Below, piece by piece: positions 27,220 to 36,598 of a stretch of DNA of 64,000 nt. The stretch is from Nitrospira sp. GTDB taxonomy: Bacteria > Nitrospirota > Nitrospiria > Nitrospirales > Nitrospiraceae. The translations under genes and the position numbers were made by a program. The stretch is from contig JACOEK010000004.1 of NCBI GenBank assembly GCA_024998595.1, positions 124,001 through 188,000 on the forward strand, given 5' to 3'. The stretch's first letter is position 1. Each line of letters opens with the position of its first letter. Under the pieces are notes generated by a model. That model was not told the origin of the DNA. It made no database searches and saw nothing but the letters and a program-made list of their open reading frames with translations.

Positions 27220-29598
27220 ATGCAGTCACCCTTCCGTTTCACACGCGTTGACATCGAATGTCATTGGCTCCGCCGGCTGGCCGTGGTTGTCGCCGGTTGG
27301 GCATGGTGTCTTGCGTTCACGGCCTGTGGCACGTTCAGTTCTCCCGACGTCAAACGCGGGGACCAGCATCTCGCGGCGGGAAATTGGGAGGAGGCCAGTG
27401 TCGCGTTTCGACAGGCACTCAAGGATGATCCGTTCGAGCCGTCGCTGCAGAACAAGTATCGCATCTCGAGAGAGCGTGCCGCCGCGGCGCATGATGAACG
27501 CGGGCGACAATTGCTGAAGGATCGCCAATTCGATCAGGCCGCCGAGGAGTTCAAGCGTGCCCTGACGATTGAACCGACAAGCAAGGAATATGAGGCAGGC
27601 TTGACCGAGGCGCTGCGCTTCAAGGAGTCGCGCGACCGGTATCGAGAAGCAGAGCGTCTGGCGCAGTTGGGGCGGGTGACCGAGGCCATGACCGGGTATA
27701 TGCGGGCCGTCGAGTTGGATCCTACCTATAAGGATGCGCTCGAAGGAGTCGCCCGTTTATCTGCTGAACAGCATGCCGTCGACCGTGATGACCGGCAGAA
27801 ACAGCCGGTGACGCTGCAGTTTCGCAATGCCGGGCTGAAAGAGGTTGTAGAGGCGCTGGGCAAGGCGGCTCATGTCAATTTCGTGTTCGATAAGGATGTG
27901 CGAAACGATCCCATCACCGTATCGCTGGAAGAAAAACCCTTCGACGAAGCGTTATCGCTAGTGTTGAACAGCAACAGCCTTTTTGCGCAGAAGGCCGGGC
28001 CGACACTCTTCATCATCAGCCCCAACACCAAGCAGAAGCAGGAACAGTATCAGGATCTGATGATCCGGACCTTCTATCTGTCGTCGGCCAAGGCGAAAGA
28101 TATGGTGGCGCTCCTGAAATCCATGCTGGATGTGAAGCATATCCATGGCAATGAGGCGCTCAATACGATTGTTGTTCGTGATCAACCGGAAAAAGTCGAG
28201 TTAGCCGAAAAAATCATTCAGGCCAACGATCGCGAAGATTCAGAAGTCCTGTTTGATGTGGAAGTGCTGGAGGTGAACCGGACGGTCGATCAGCAATACG
28301 GACTTTCCTATCCCAAGCAGATTGGGGCCGGTCTCGTCCCCCCCGGATTTACCGGGACGATTGCTGGCGAGCTTGCGCAGCAGTTTACCTATCGCAACTT
28401 GGCCAGCTTGGGGCAGGACAGTTACCTGTTCAAGGTTCCCACGAACGTCCAATTGGATTTCTTTAAGCAGATCACGGACGCTAAAACCCTCGCGGCGCCG
28501 AAAGTGCGAGTGCTGAATAATAAGAAAGCGGAGGTTAACATCGGCGATAAGCAACCGATCCTCCTCTCGACCACGAACGTGCTGCCTGGGCAGGCCGCTA
28601 CCGGCGCGGTACCGACAACCTCGACGGTGACGTCGATTGAGTTTCGGGATACCGGTGTGAAGCTCACGGTGGAACCGAATATACACCTTGCGAACGAGCT
28701 GTCGTTGAAGATGAAAATTGAGGTGATCCGCCTGGGAGACACCGTGCTGCTGCAACAATCCCCTCCTATCACGCAGTTCAAGTTCGGCAATCGCTCTGCA
28801 GAAACCATGTTGAATGTGCGCGATGGAGAAACCATCATCCTAGGCGGTCTGCTGCAGGAGGAGGATCGTCGCACCAAGGTGACCATTCCATGGATCGGTG
28901 ACATCCCCTACCTCGGAAATCTTCTGAGTTCCTTCAAGACCCAACGGGTGACGACGGAAGTGATCCTGACGATTACTCCGCATATCGTGAACTCATTGCG
29001 TATTCCAGGGCCGCAGGGGCAGGCGTTTTGGTCGGGGACCGAATCCGTGTATTCCACGTCACCGTTATTCGCCATGCAACCAAAGCCAGTTTCGGCCCGG
29101 GTAGCGGTGCCGACGGTTCCCGGAACGGCCATCGAGAAAAACGGGTCGAAGAAGTCAAAAATGAGTACGATGAATCCAGACGTCGCTTCGCCCAGCCTTC
29201 ACTTGGCCATTCAACCTGCGGACGCCACGGTTCAGATGGAGAAAGAGATTCGAGTGGATGTGTTGGCGACTCAGGCCCACGGTTTCGACACGGAAACGTT
29301 CACCTTGGAGTTTGACCCGAAGATCCTCGAGTTCCGAGATGCAACTCTGGGTGAGGTCTTGGGGACCGAGGCTGGCAAAGCTCCAGTGGCCGCGACATCG
29401 TCATTGACGGATGGTATTGTCGAGCTGCGGTTGCACCGATCTGCGACTGCCACCAAAGATGAAGGCCGCCTGCTGCGATTAACTTTCCTTGCCAAATCCC
29501 CGGGAGTTTCGCCGGTGAGGCTGCAGATGGCCAAACATCCCGGCCAAGACGTACCGGAGGGGGTCGGCGAAGCCTCAGGAGTGGTGAGAGTGCGGTGA
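27220..29598 (+). CDS. gspD: outer-membrane secretin, TPR-secretin-cohesin fusion lipoprotein (GspD/PilQ-like)
   Basis: The protein is 792 residues from ATG 27220 (TTG 27205 is an alternative). The signal sequence ends with the lipobox-like FTAC, so it is probably a lipoprotein. TPR repeats span about residues 40-175. An STN/N0-type domain with LQFRNAGLKEVVEALGKAA follows near 200, then secretin N domains. The secretin core carries LAAPKVRVLNNKKAEVNIGD, LTVEPNI and GGLLQEEDRRT..PWIGDIPYLGNLL (near 545-590). The last 130 residues form a cohesin-like beta domain (FTLEFDPKILEF). It forms the outer-membrane gate of the secretion system. The cohesin tail, placed after the secretin core, is unusual for classical GspD and known from some deltaproteobacterial relatives. 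It overlaps the next gene by four bases. Confidence 0.9.
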   Translation: MQSPFRFTRVDIECHWLRRLAVVVAGWAWCLAFTACGTFSSPDVKRGDQHLAAGNWEEASVAFRQALKDDPFEPSLQNKYRISRERAAAAHDERGRQLLKDRQFDQAAEEFKRALTIEPTSKEYEAGLTEALRFKESRDRYREAERLAQLGRVTEAMTGYMRAVELDPTYKDALEGVARLSAEQHAVDRDDRQKQPVTLQFRNAGLKEVVEALGKAAHVNFVFDKDVRNDPITVSLEEKPFDEALSLVLNSNSLFAQKAGPTLFIISPNTKQKQEQYQDLMIRTFYLSSAKAKDMVALLKSMLDVKHIHGNEALNTIVVRDQPEKVELAEKIIQANDREDSEVLFDVEVLEVNRTVDQQYGLSYPKQIGAGLVPPGFTGTIAGELAQQFTYRNLASLGQDSYLFKVPTNVQLDFFKQITDAKTLAAPKVRVLNNKKAEVNIGDKQPILLSTTNVLPGQAATGAVPTTSTVTSIEFRDTGVKLTVEPNIHLANELSLKMKIEVIRLGDTVLLQQSPPITQFKFGNRSAETMLNVRDGETIILGGLLQEEDRRTKVTIPWIGDIPYLGNLLSSFKTQRVTTEVILTITPHIVNSLRIPGPQGQAFWSGTESVYSTSPLFAMQPKPVSARVAVPTVPGTAIEKNGSKKSKMSTMNPDVASPSLHLAIQPADATVQMEKEIRVDVLATQAHGFDTETFTLEFDPKILEFRDATLGEVLGTEAGKAPVAATSSLTDGIVELRLHRSATATKDEGRLLRLTFLAKSPGVSPVRLQMAKHPGQDVPEGVGEASGVVRVR

Positions 29599-30101
29599 AA
29601 CAGTCCGGCGTGACGTTGCTTGAGTTGCTCGTGACCCTGACGATCCTCACCATCCTTGCCTCGGTTGCGCTGCCGTTCACCAAGGTCTCCACCAAACGGA
29701 CGAAGGAGATCGAGCTACGGCAGAATCTCAGGGTGATTCGAGCCGCGATCGACGCATTTCATCTGGAATGGGCGCGAGACGGCGACACCCTTATGGGGCC
29801 AGCCTGTGTCAAGAACCGGTTGAGTTGTAAAGATGTCACCGGCCCGTACGGGTATCCGAAGTCGCTCGATGCGTTGCTAGGTGTCAAACTTACAGGTGAG
29901 CAAGCGACGGTGCGGGGTACGACGATTCGGCGCTACCTACGTTCAATTCCCCTCGATCCGATGACCGGAGCAGCCGATTGGCGCCTGCGTTGCTACCGGG
30001 ACCCCGCCAGTGTGAAAGACTGGTGCGGAGAAGATATTTACGATGTTACGACTCAGAGTCAAGAACTGGCCTTGGATGGCACGAAATACCGAGAGTGGTA
30101 A
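29595..30101 (+). CDS. type II secretion pseudopilin (GspG-like)
   Basis: The prepilin leader is very short: KQSG, then V-T-L-L-E at positions +1 to +5 with Glu5 present, and a hydrophobic helix to about residue 26. The body of the 168-residue protein has SIPLDPMTG (a GspG-like calcium/loop motif) and four Cys residues that could form disulphides in the periplasm. It ends GTKYREW. The GTG start overlaps the secretin stop (GTGA), so translation is coupled. It is cleaved by a prepilin peptidase that is not in this window. It belongs to the major-pseudopilin type. Confidence 0.82.
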   Translation: MKQSGVTLLELLVTLTILTILASVALPFTKVSTKRTKEIELRQNLRVIRAAIDAFHLEWARDGDTLMGPACVKNRLSCKDVTGPYGYPKSLDALLGVKLTGEQATVRGTTIRRYLRSIPLDPMTGAADWRLRCYRDPASVKDWCGEDIYDVTTQSQELALDGTKYREW

Positions 30102-30483
30102 ACGCGCATGGGCCTGGTCGTCATCGCACGGGTTTACAATTATCGAGTTGATGATTGTGGTGACGATCGTAGGGATTCTTGCCACCTTGGCAGTCCCGTC
30201 CTACCACGCGGCTATCATCAAAGCGAAGGAAGGCGCCTTGCGTCAGGATTTGTTCTCGTTACGCGATGTGATCGATCAGCACCGCGCCGACAAGGGGAAG
30301 TTTCCGGAAAGCATTCAAGCCTTGGTGTCCGCCGGCTATCTCCGGAGGGTCCCGACCGACCCGCTGACCGGAGCCACCACATCGTGGCAGGAGATGGTCG
30401 ATGAAGCCGAGGGTGGGATGGTCGATGTGTTTTCGGGGTCCGAACTGGTCGGTACCAATGGGGTACCATACAACCAATGGTAA
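30076..30483 (+). CDS. type II secretion pseudopilin
   Basis: A leader of about 18 residues ends SSSHG, and the mature start is F-T-I-I-E with Glu5, followed by LMIVVTIVGILATLAVPSY. The rest (about 135 residues in all) has RVPTDPLTG and a C-terminus NGVPYNQW that echoes the end of the preceding pseudopilin. ATG 30076 lies inside the end of the upstream gene (overlap of 26 bases); ATG 30043 is a longer alternative. The close overlap points to coupled translation and stoichiometric production of the two pilins. Confidence 0.82.
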   Translation: MARNTESGKRAWAWSSSHGFTIIELMIVVTIVGILATLAVPSYHAAIIKAKEGALRQDLFSLRDVIDQHRADKGKFPESIQALVSAGYLRRVPTDPLTGATTSWQEMVDEAEGGMVDVFSGSELVGTNGVPYNQW

Positions 30484-30487
30484 GGCG

Positions 30488-31330
30488 ATGAACATCATGA
30501 TACAGCGATATGTTCCTGCGCGACGGATGGGTGCCAGGTTACGCCTTGGATGCTGGTTGGCCGCATTGCTGCTGTGTGAGTCCTGGGTAGGCTGCGCGCG
30601 GGTAACGCCCAATCAGGAACCGCCCCTTTCCGATCTCCAGGTGGCGGCGGACTCCCTCAAGGTGGCGGTCCGCGAGGCGCAGCGCACGGCAGCGGAATTA
30701 CGCACAGAACTGGATGAGCAGAGGAAAGAGCTTGCCGATGCACAAGTGGCGCGGGCGCAACTCCAGGGCATGTTGCGTGAAACAGAGCGGCGATTGACGG
30801 AGGCCCGTCAGATCATTGAATTGCAGCGTGAAGAGTTAAGCTCTGCCCACGAGGAACGGGAGCGAGTGGCTCAGGCGATTCAGCCGTTCAACGGGCATGT
30901 CAGGCAATCGTCTGCGACGTCACCTTCGCGCAGCAAGGGCCTGCCTTCTAGTGCCGATAGCACGGCTCCGACGCCCGTCGATACGCAAGAGCTGATGCAC
31001 AACAGATCCCGTGTTCAGCAAGAGGAAACAACTTCACAGCCTCTGCCGCTCAATCGTGAGGCCGCACCGGACGCACCTGTATTCCAGGCGGCAGCGCTTC
31101 CTGTTTCCCCCCAGCCGAAGGGAAACGTATCGGGGAGAACGATCGTGGTGCAAGGCGGGGACACATTGTGGCGCCTCGCACGCCGGCATAAGGTTGAGAT
31201 GGAGGCCCTCCGCTCACTCAACGGGTTGTCAGGTAACCTGATTGTGGTTGGACGGAAGCTCCGTTTGCCGGATCCTGGGCCGCAGCATGCGGCTGTGCAG
31301 CCGGCCTCTATCGGCACACTTGTTCAATAG
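30488..31330 (+). CDS. LysM-domain lipoprotein with coiled coil
   Basis: It is 280 residues. The signal peptide ends at the lipobox WVGC (about residue 25). A coiled coil rich in Arg/Glu/Leu covers about residues 40-125. A long Ser/Pro/Thr linker (130-215) leads to a C-terminal LysM motif (VVQGGDTLWRLARRHKVEM..LRSLN near 218-258). LysM binds peptidoglycan, and the lipid anchor fixes the protein in a membrane. In this operon it probably tethers the secretin or guides the system through the cell wall, replacing a GspS- or TsaP-like factor. ATG 30488 follows AAGGCG, four bases after the upstream stop. Confidence 0.8.
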   Translation: MNIMIQRYVPARRMGARLRLGCWLAALLLCESWVGCARVTPNQEPPLSDLQVAADSLKVAVREAQRTAAELRTELDEQRKELADAQVARAQLQGMLRETERRLTEARQIIELQREELSSAHEERERVAQAIQPFNGHVRQSSATSPSRSKGLPSSADSTAPTPVDTQELMHNRSRVQQEETTSQPLPLNREAAPDAPVFQAAALPVSPQPKGNVSGRTIVVQGGDTLWRLARRHKVEMEALRSLNGLSGNLIVVGRKLRLPDPGPQHAAVQPASIGTLVQ

Positions 31331-31372
31331 AAGCTGAAGATCGTCGCGTGATGTGCCGAGCCGAATGAACCC

Positions 31373-32587
31373 ATGGCTGTCTTCTCATACAGAGCGGCTC
31401 GCGCGGATGGCACGACCTTCGAGGGCCACATCGAAGGCGACGACGAGCATTTTGTCCGAGCCAAGCTCGAGGCAGACGGTCTCCTGGTATTTCGCCTTTC
31501 CCGAAGCGGAACGGGGCTTGGTGTGCCGGGCCTGTCCTCCGGCCGCTGGGGAAAGCTTCCACTTCAAGACTTTCTCGTGTTCAATCAAGAGCTGCTGGCC
31601 TTAATCAAGGCGGGGCTGCCGGTTTTGCGGGTGTGGGATCTTCTCATCGATCGCACGCAACGTGCTCCGTTTCGAGAAGCGCTCAAGGCCGTTCGTCAGG
31701 ATATTCGCGGCGGGGCTTCGGCCTCCGAGGCCTTGGCGAAGCATTCCACCTATTTTTCTGATCTGTACCTGGCCACCATTCGCGCCGGTGAACAGTCGGG
31801 TAATTTATCGGAGGTCTTGCAGCGGTACATTGCCTACTTGAAACTGATGATCAGCCTTCGCCAAAAGGTGACGAAGGCCTTGGCGTATCCGGGTTTCCTC
31901 GTCGTGGTCGGCGTTGCGGTGGTCGGATTTCTGCTGAGTTATGTCATGCCGACGTTTATCTCGGTCTACGGCGAATCGTCCGCGAATCTGCCGACGCCCA
32001 CGCGGTTGCTTATCTCCGTGATTCATATGGGGGAGGCGCAGCTGATCCCTGTGGCCATCCTCCTCATCGTGGCCATGGTCATGGGACGCGGATGGTATCA
32101 AACATCGGCCGGACGCTTATCTGTAGACCGGAATCTGTTGCGGTTGCCGTTATTAGGGACCATTCTTGTGGAGCATCATACGATCCAATTGACGCGTACG
32201 CTCGCCACGGTGCTGGCCGGCGGCACGCCCATCGTCGAGGCGCTGGAGATTGCGCGCGGTGCCGTATCGAACCGGTTCGTATCACGCGGGCTGGTCTCCG
32301 CGGTCAATGAAATTCGCGAAGGCAGTACGCTGGCGGCCGCCATTGAGCGGCCAAAAATTTTGCCCAAGCTGGCCATCGAAATGCTGTCGGTTGGTGAAGA
32401 AACAGGATCGCTTGAGCCCATGCTCAGGGATGTGGCTGAATTTTATGAAGGCGATCTCGATGTGCGGCTCAGTCAGTTGACCACGTGGATTGAACCCGTA
32501 TTGTTGCTGGTCATGGGCTTGCTCGTCGGGGGAATTGTCATCATCATGTACTTGCCTATTTTTCAAATGGCCGGGACGATTCAATAA
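31373..32587 (+). CDS. gspF: type II secretion inner-membrane platform protein
   Basis: This 404-residue protein has two T2SSF domains. The first, with FNQELLALIKAGLPVLRVWDLL, and the second, with TRTLATVLAGGTPIVEALEIA, both contain the family's repeated motif. Membrane segments lie near residues 170-190, 220-240 and 375-395. The N-terminal MAVFSYRAARADGTTFEGHI is typical of GspF/PilC. It forms the platform that the GspE ATPase turns. Length, domain order and membrane pattern are all normal. Confidence 0.93.
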   Translation: MAVFSYRAARADGTTFEGHIEGDDEHFVRAKLEADGLLVFRLSRSGTGLGVPGLSSGRWGKLPLQDFLVFNQELLALIKAGLPVLRVWDLLIDRTQRAPFREALKAVRQDIRGGASASEALAKHSTYFSDLYLATIRAGEQSGNLSEVLQRYIAYLKLMISLRQKVTKALAYPGFLVVVGVAVVGFLLSYVMPTFISVYGESSANLPTPTRLLISVIHMGEAQLIPVAILLIVAMVMGRGWYQTSAGRLSVDRNLLRLPLLGTILVEHHTIQLTRTLATVLAGGTPIVEALEIARGAVSNRFVSRGLVSAVNEIREGSTLAAAIERPKILPKLAIEMLSVGEETGSLEPMLRDVAEFYEGDLDVRLSQLTTWIEPVLLLVMGLLVGGIVIIMYLPIFQMAGTIQ

Positions 32588-32650
32588 TGCGACAACGCCG
32601 ACGTCATCAGCCACTAGCCTCGGCTCCCTTCAGGGGTGGAGAACTGTAGT

Positions 32651-34384
32651 ATGGCCATGCAACGTCATCTCACTCGCCCGTCGCTGGCCGATGTGCTGGT
32701 GCGGGAAGGCATTCTGCCTCGCCGCACCGTAGATCAGGTCGTGGCCCGTCTTGGGGGTAGCACCACCGCGTTGGGGCCAACGCTTGTTGAAGACGGTACC
32801 ATTTCAGAGACGCAACTGGCCCAAGCCCTGGCCGCGCAGTATGGCCTTCCCTATGACGCGCTCACCGGGTTTCGTGTGGATTCGGAGTTTTATCACACCA
32901 TTTCGGTCAAGTTGATGCGCCGTCATCCGTTTGTGCCGCTCAAAGATGAGGGTGGTGTTTTGACCATCGCGATTTCCGATCCCCAGAACCTACTGGCCTT
33001 GGATGAACTGGAGATCCTGCTCAATCGCCCTCTGCACTACGTGGTGAGCTCAAAGAATGCCATTCAGGCAGCACTGGAGCGGAGCGAAGGGTCGAGTCAG
33101 GCCCTGCGCGAATTAGAAGCGGAGTACCGGTCGGTCCTGGTCAAAGAGGACGAACGGGGCGAAGAAGTCCTGACCGTGGACCACTTCGGTGAAGATCAAA
33201 GCCCCGTCGTCAAGCTGCTCGACACGATCATGCTAAGCGCCATGCAGCGGCGGGCGAGTGATATTCACATTGAAGCGACGGACCGCGCAACGACGGTCAA
33301 GTTTCGTGTGGACGGGATTCTGGTCTCAGCCATGGATCCGCTCGATGTGAAGCTACATCCGCCGCTGGTCTCTCGCCTCAAGGTCATGTCCGACCTCGAC
33401 ATTGCGGAGCGTCGGGTCCCGCAGGACGGAAGCTTTCGGATGCGCCTCGATCGGAAAACGGTCGACTTTCGCGTGTCGATTCTGCCGAGTGTGTTTGGTG
33501 AATCGGTCGTGATCAGAATTTTGGACCGGGAGGCGATCACAACCGGCGTGTCCACATTGCGGCTGGATCGGCTGGGGTTCAACCCCGAAGATCTCAAACG
33601 GTTCCGGCGTGCCATTACGAGACCTTACGGGATGGTTCTCGTGACCGGTCCCACCGGAAGCGGTAAGACCACGACGCTTTATGCCGCGATCAGCGAAATG
33701 AATATTCAGGAAGACAAGCTGATTACCATCGAAGATCCGGTGGAATATCAGCTGCCGGGCGTCGTGCAAATCCCGGTCAACGAAAAGAAGGGCCTCACGT
33801 TTGCTCGCGGGTTGCGGTCAATTTTGCGTCACGATCCGGACAAAATCATGGTCGGAGAGATCCGGGATGCTGAAACCGCACAGATCGCGATTCAATCCGC
33901 TCTCACCGGCCATTTGGTGTTGACCACCGTACACGCCAACAACGTGTTCGATGTGATCGGCCGGTTCGCCTCGATGGGCATCGATTCCTATAATTTCCTC
34001 GCGGCCTTGACCTGCGTGCTGGCGCAACGGTTGATCCGGGTGATTTGCCCAGATTGTCGCCATCAGGTCACGCTCGATCAGGCACTGGCCGAGGAATCCG
34101 GCCTTGATTATGACGAGTTCAAGAGCTCCCCGTTTTATGAAGGGAAGGGGTGTACCGAGTGTCATGACACCGGGTATCGGGGCAGAAAGTGTATCACCGA
34201 ATTTCTGGATCTGACGGACGAGATCAAGGAAATGATTCTGGCCGACCGTGCGTTGTCTGAGATCCGGTACCGTGCGGTCACGGACGGGATGATTACCCTG
34301 CGGCAATCCGCGGTCAAAAAGGTGCTGGCCGGGGAGACGACGCTGCGTGAGATCAACCGTGTGACGTTCAGCGAAGAGCGATAA
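32651..34384 (+). CDS. gspE: type II secretion / pilus assembly ATPase
   Basis: This 577-residue protein has an N-terminal MshEN/T2SSE-N domain (to about residue 150). The ATPase domain has Walker A GPTGSGKTTT near 331, an Asp box (TIEDPVEYQL), Walker B (DKIMVGEIRD) and a His box (TGHLVLTTVHANN). A zinc-binding tetracysteine is formed by CPDC near 466 and CTEC near 502. It powers pseudopilus assembly from the cytoplasm. ATG 32651 is the likely start; GTG 32636 is an alternative. It follows gspF by 63 bases and precedes the PilM-like gene by three. Confidence 0.95.
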   Translation: MAMQRHLTRPSLADVLVREGILPRRTVDQVVARLGGSTTALGPTLVEDGTISETQLAQALAAQYGLPYDALTGFRVDSEFYHTISVKLMRRHPFVPLKDEGGVLTIAISDPQNLLALDELEILLNRPLHYVVSSKNAIQAALERSEGSSQALRELEAEYRSVLVKEDERGEEVLTVDHFGEDQSPVVKLLDTIMLSAMQRRASDIHIEATDRATTVKFRVDGILVSAMDPLDVKLHPPLVSRLKVMSDLDIAERRVPQDGSFRMRLDRKTVDFRVSILPSVFGESVVIRILDREAITTGVSTLRLDRLGFNPEDLKRFRRAITRPYGMVLVTGPTGSGKTTTLYAAISEMNIQEDKLITIEDPVEYQLPGVVQIPVNEKKGLTFARGLRSILRHDPDKIMVGEIRDAETAQIAIQSALTGHLVLTTVHANNVFDVIGRFASMGIDSYNFLAALTCVLAQRLIRVICPDCRHQVTLDQALAEESGLDYDEFKSSPFYEGKGCTECHDTGYRGRKCITEFLDLTDEIKEMILADRALSEIRYRAVTDGMITLRQSAVKKVLAGETTLREINRVTFSEER

Positions 34385-34387
34385 GCG

Positions 34388-35395
34388 ATGTGGGATTGGA
34401 TCACCAGCAGACCGCAGTATTGCCTGAAAATCGGGGCGCACGATCTGGCATGGGCGGAGGTGCATCGAAATTGGCGTGGGCGACCACGGTATCAGTGCGT
34501 GGTCTCCGCGTTGCCCGATGGGATCCTGCGCCTGTCGCCGTTGGAACAGAATGTGGTGTCCCCGCATGAGTTGGAATCGCATATTCGCGCGATTGCTGGT
34601 TCGGCGACCACCCAGGCTCCGGGTCGTTCTTCCACCCCGGGAGTGCCTCGCGCCGCGACGGTCATTCTGCCGGACCTGGCCGTGCGCTTGGCGGTCGTTC
34701 GTTTGCAGGACCTTCCCTGGAGTTCGGATGAACGGGATGCGTTGGTGCGCTGGCGATTAGGGCAGGAGCAGTTGCTGTCATTGAGCGGTGCCAAGGTCTT
34801 TTCCCAAGTGTTGTCCGAGCCAGGCGTATCCGGGGATGGTCCCTGCACCGTTCTGGCGGTCGTGGTGCAAGAGGCTGTGTTAGCACAGTATGAAGCCGTC
34901 TGCGAAGCCGCCGGGCTCATTCCGCAGGAAGTGGATATCGCAAGTTTGCGCCTGTTCAACCTGTGGTCTCATGGCGCCTGGCGTACAGCTGGCTCGACTG
35001 CCGATTTTTTGTGGGTAAATGCGACAGACGGCGGGGTCACGGCGTTTATTTTTCACAAGGGCGCCTTGGTCTTTCTCCGTTCCAAGTTACAGGGTGGTGT
35101 GGGCTCGGGCGGGGTCTGGCCGTCCGGCTCGGAGCAGCTGGGCATCAATCGGATCGTGCAGGAGTGTGCAGACTCGATTTATGCCTGTCAGCAACAGACG
35201 CCGGAATTAGCGATCAGCCAGGCAATCCTGATTGCGGATGAGGCCATGGGGCCAGGGTTGCGGCAGCATTTGGAGAAGGGATTGGGCGTGCCCGTGCAGG
35301 ATCTGGACTGGGAGCGAGTGCAGCAGGTCGGCGGCGGCCCGATCGCGGGACCGCGGACGAGCGCAGCCATGCCGGCGATTGCAGGGGTCGTCTAG
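34388..35395 (+). CDS. PilM/GspL-like cytoplasmic assembly protein
   Basis: A 335-residue actin-like protein of the PilM/MshI/GspL group. Its N-terminus (YCLKIGAHDLAWAEV) and DIASLRLFNLW near residue 185 are the recognisable parts. No membrane segment is present, so it resembles PilM rather than full GspL; the membrane part is provided by the next gene. PilM binds the N-terminus of PilN and connects the platform to the ATPase. It starts three bases after gspE and ends two bases before the PilN-like gene. Confidence 0.75.
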   Translation: MWDWITSRPQYCLKIGAHDLAWAEVHRNWRGRPRYQCVVSALPDGILRLSPLEQNVVSPHELESHIRAIAGSATTQAPGRSSTPGVPRAATVILPDLAVRLAVVRLQDLPWSSDERDALVRWRLGQEQLLSLSGAKVFSQVLSEPGVSGDGPCTVLAVVVQEAVLAQYEAVCEAAGLIPQEVDIASLRLFNLWSHGAWRTAGSTADFLWVNATDGGVTAFIFHKGALVFLRSKLQGGVGSGGVWPSGSEQLGINRIVQECADSIYACQQQTPELAISQAILIADEAMGPGLRQHLEKGLGVPVQDLDWERVQQVGGGPIAGPRTSAAMPAIAGVV

Positions 35396-35397
35396 CC

Positions 35398-36024
35398 ATG
35401 ATGTTGGACAATCTGGCATCGGTGCTTCGCGATGTGGCCTTGCGTATCGGGCAGCCTTCTGCGCGCAACGGCGTGTTCACGATCAATCTGAGCAGCCGCT
35501 ATCGTTGGTATCTGGCTCCGGCACGTTTGCTGATCATGGTAATGGCGGGAGTAATCGGTGTAGCCATACTCTGGGACATTTCGCAGTCCTGGCTGGTGTG
35601 GCAGGACGTACAATCGCGAGAATCGGCACTACAGCAGGTGCAGGAGCGGGACAAAGAGTTGATGAAAGAAGCGCAGCAGGAAGGCCTGGATCTCTCCGAC
35701 GCCGCGCTGCAGGTGCTGCCCAAAGAGATTGAGTTTGCCAACCATTTGATCGAGAAGCGGAGTTTTTCATGGACCCGGTTTCTGACGGAATTAGAGCGCG
35801 CCATTCCGCAGCGGATTGCCGTGAATAGTATCCGGCTTGACCCGGCCAATTCCACGATCATGCTCACCGGCTCCGCCAGAGCGCTGGAAGATGTGACGAC
35901 TCTGACGGTGATGTTTCAAGACCATCCCCAATTCAAAGATCCCGTGTTGGGTCAGCACCGGGTGATGGGGAACGGCCTGGTGGAGTTCGACCTGACGTTG
36001 CGGTATCGGAATCGGAATCAATGA
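35398..36024 (+). CDS. PilN-like inner-membrane assembly protein
   Basis: This 208-residue protein has a cytoplasmic start with INLSSRYRW near residue 28 in place of the usual PilN INLLP motif. One membrane segment (about 40-60) is followed by a coiled coil (70-105) and a periplasmic ferredoxin-like part with TRFLTELERAIPQRIAVNSI. It pairs with the PilM-like protein in front and the PilO-like protein behind, with which it overlaps by four bases (ATGA). The sequence of the PilM-binding motif is divergent. Confidence 0.78.
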   Translation: MMLDNLASVLRDVALRIGQPSARNGVFTINLSSRYRWYLAPARLLIMVMAGVIGVAILWDISQSWLVWQDVQSRESALQQVQERDKELMKEAQQEGLDLSDAALQVLPKEIEFANHLIEKRSFSWTRFLTELERAIPQRIAVNSIRLDPANSTIMLTGSARALEDVTTLTVMFQDHPQFKDPVLGQHRVMGNGLVEFDLTLRYRNRNQ

Positions 36025-36593
36025 TGTTTCCAGGACTCGATCGGCTCCAACTGACGTGGCGTCAACCCTATGCGCCCATCCTGCCTTGGCTGGCCTTCGT
36101 GGCCGCCCTGTTCATTGTGAGTTATGGCATTCACGCCCTGGTGCTGGGAGCGGCGGAAGAGGAGCAGGTAAGACTGGAAGCCGAATCGGCCAAGGCGCGG
36201 CAGCAATTGAATCGGCACAGGGAAGCGAAGAAGGCGAAGGCGGATCTTCAGCGAGTGTGGGCCGTCCTGCCTTTGTTTCGGGATTTTGCGCCACTCGCGC
36301 TCGGTGTGACGGAGGAGGCCAAGCGAGATCAGGTCACGCTGCCGGCCCTCTCCTATAAAACGGAGAAGACCTCCGTTCCCGATGCCACCAAGGCGGTTCT
36401 GCAGGGGACGGTGACGGGGCGATATGAAGATTTGCGGCGGTTTCTCTACAATTTGGAATCGGCCCAGGAACTGTTGTTTATTGAGGATCTCAACCTCGTC
36501 CGCTCCGGCAACATTCAAGACCAGCAACTAACCTTCAATATTAGAATTTCGACCTATTTGCGCGGGGAGCATCTGCAATCTCCGACGCCCTAA
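36021..36593 (+). CDS. PilO/GspM-like inner-membrane assembly protein
   Basis: The 190-residue protein has one membrane segment (about 20-40), then a coiled coil (45-80) with many Ala, Glu, Lys and Arg residues. The periplasmic domain has VTGRYEDLRRFLYNLESAQELLF near residues 130-152, the PilO signature. It would form a heterodimer with the PilN-like protein. Overlap with the upstream stop suggests translational coupling. The fold is recognised by layout more than by strong sequence identity. Confidence 0.8.
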   Translation: MMFPGLDRLQLTWRQPYAPILPWLAFVAALFIVSYGIHALVLGAAEEEQVRLEAESAKARQQLNRHREAKKAKADLQRVWAVLPLFRDFAPLALGVTEEAKRDQVTLPALSYKTEKTSVPDATKAVLQGTVTGRYEDLRRFLYNLESAQELLFIEDLNLVRSGNIQDQQLTFNIRISTYLRGEHLQSPTP

Positions 36594-36598
36594 CGCCC

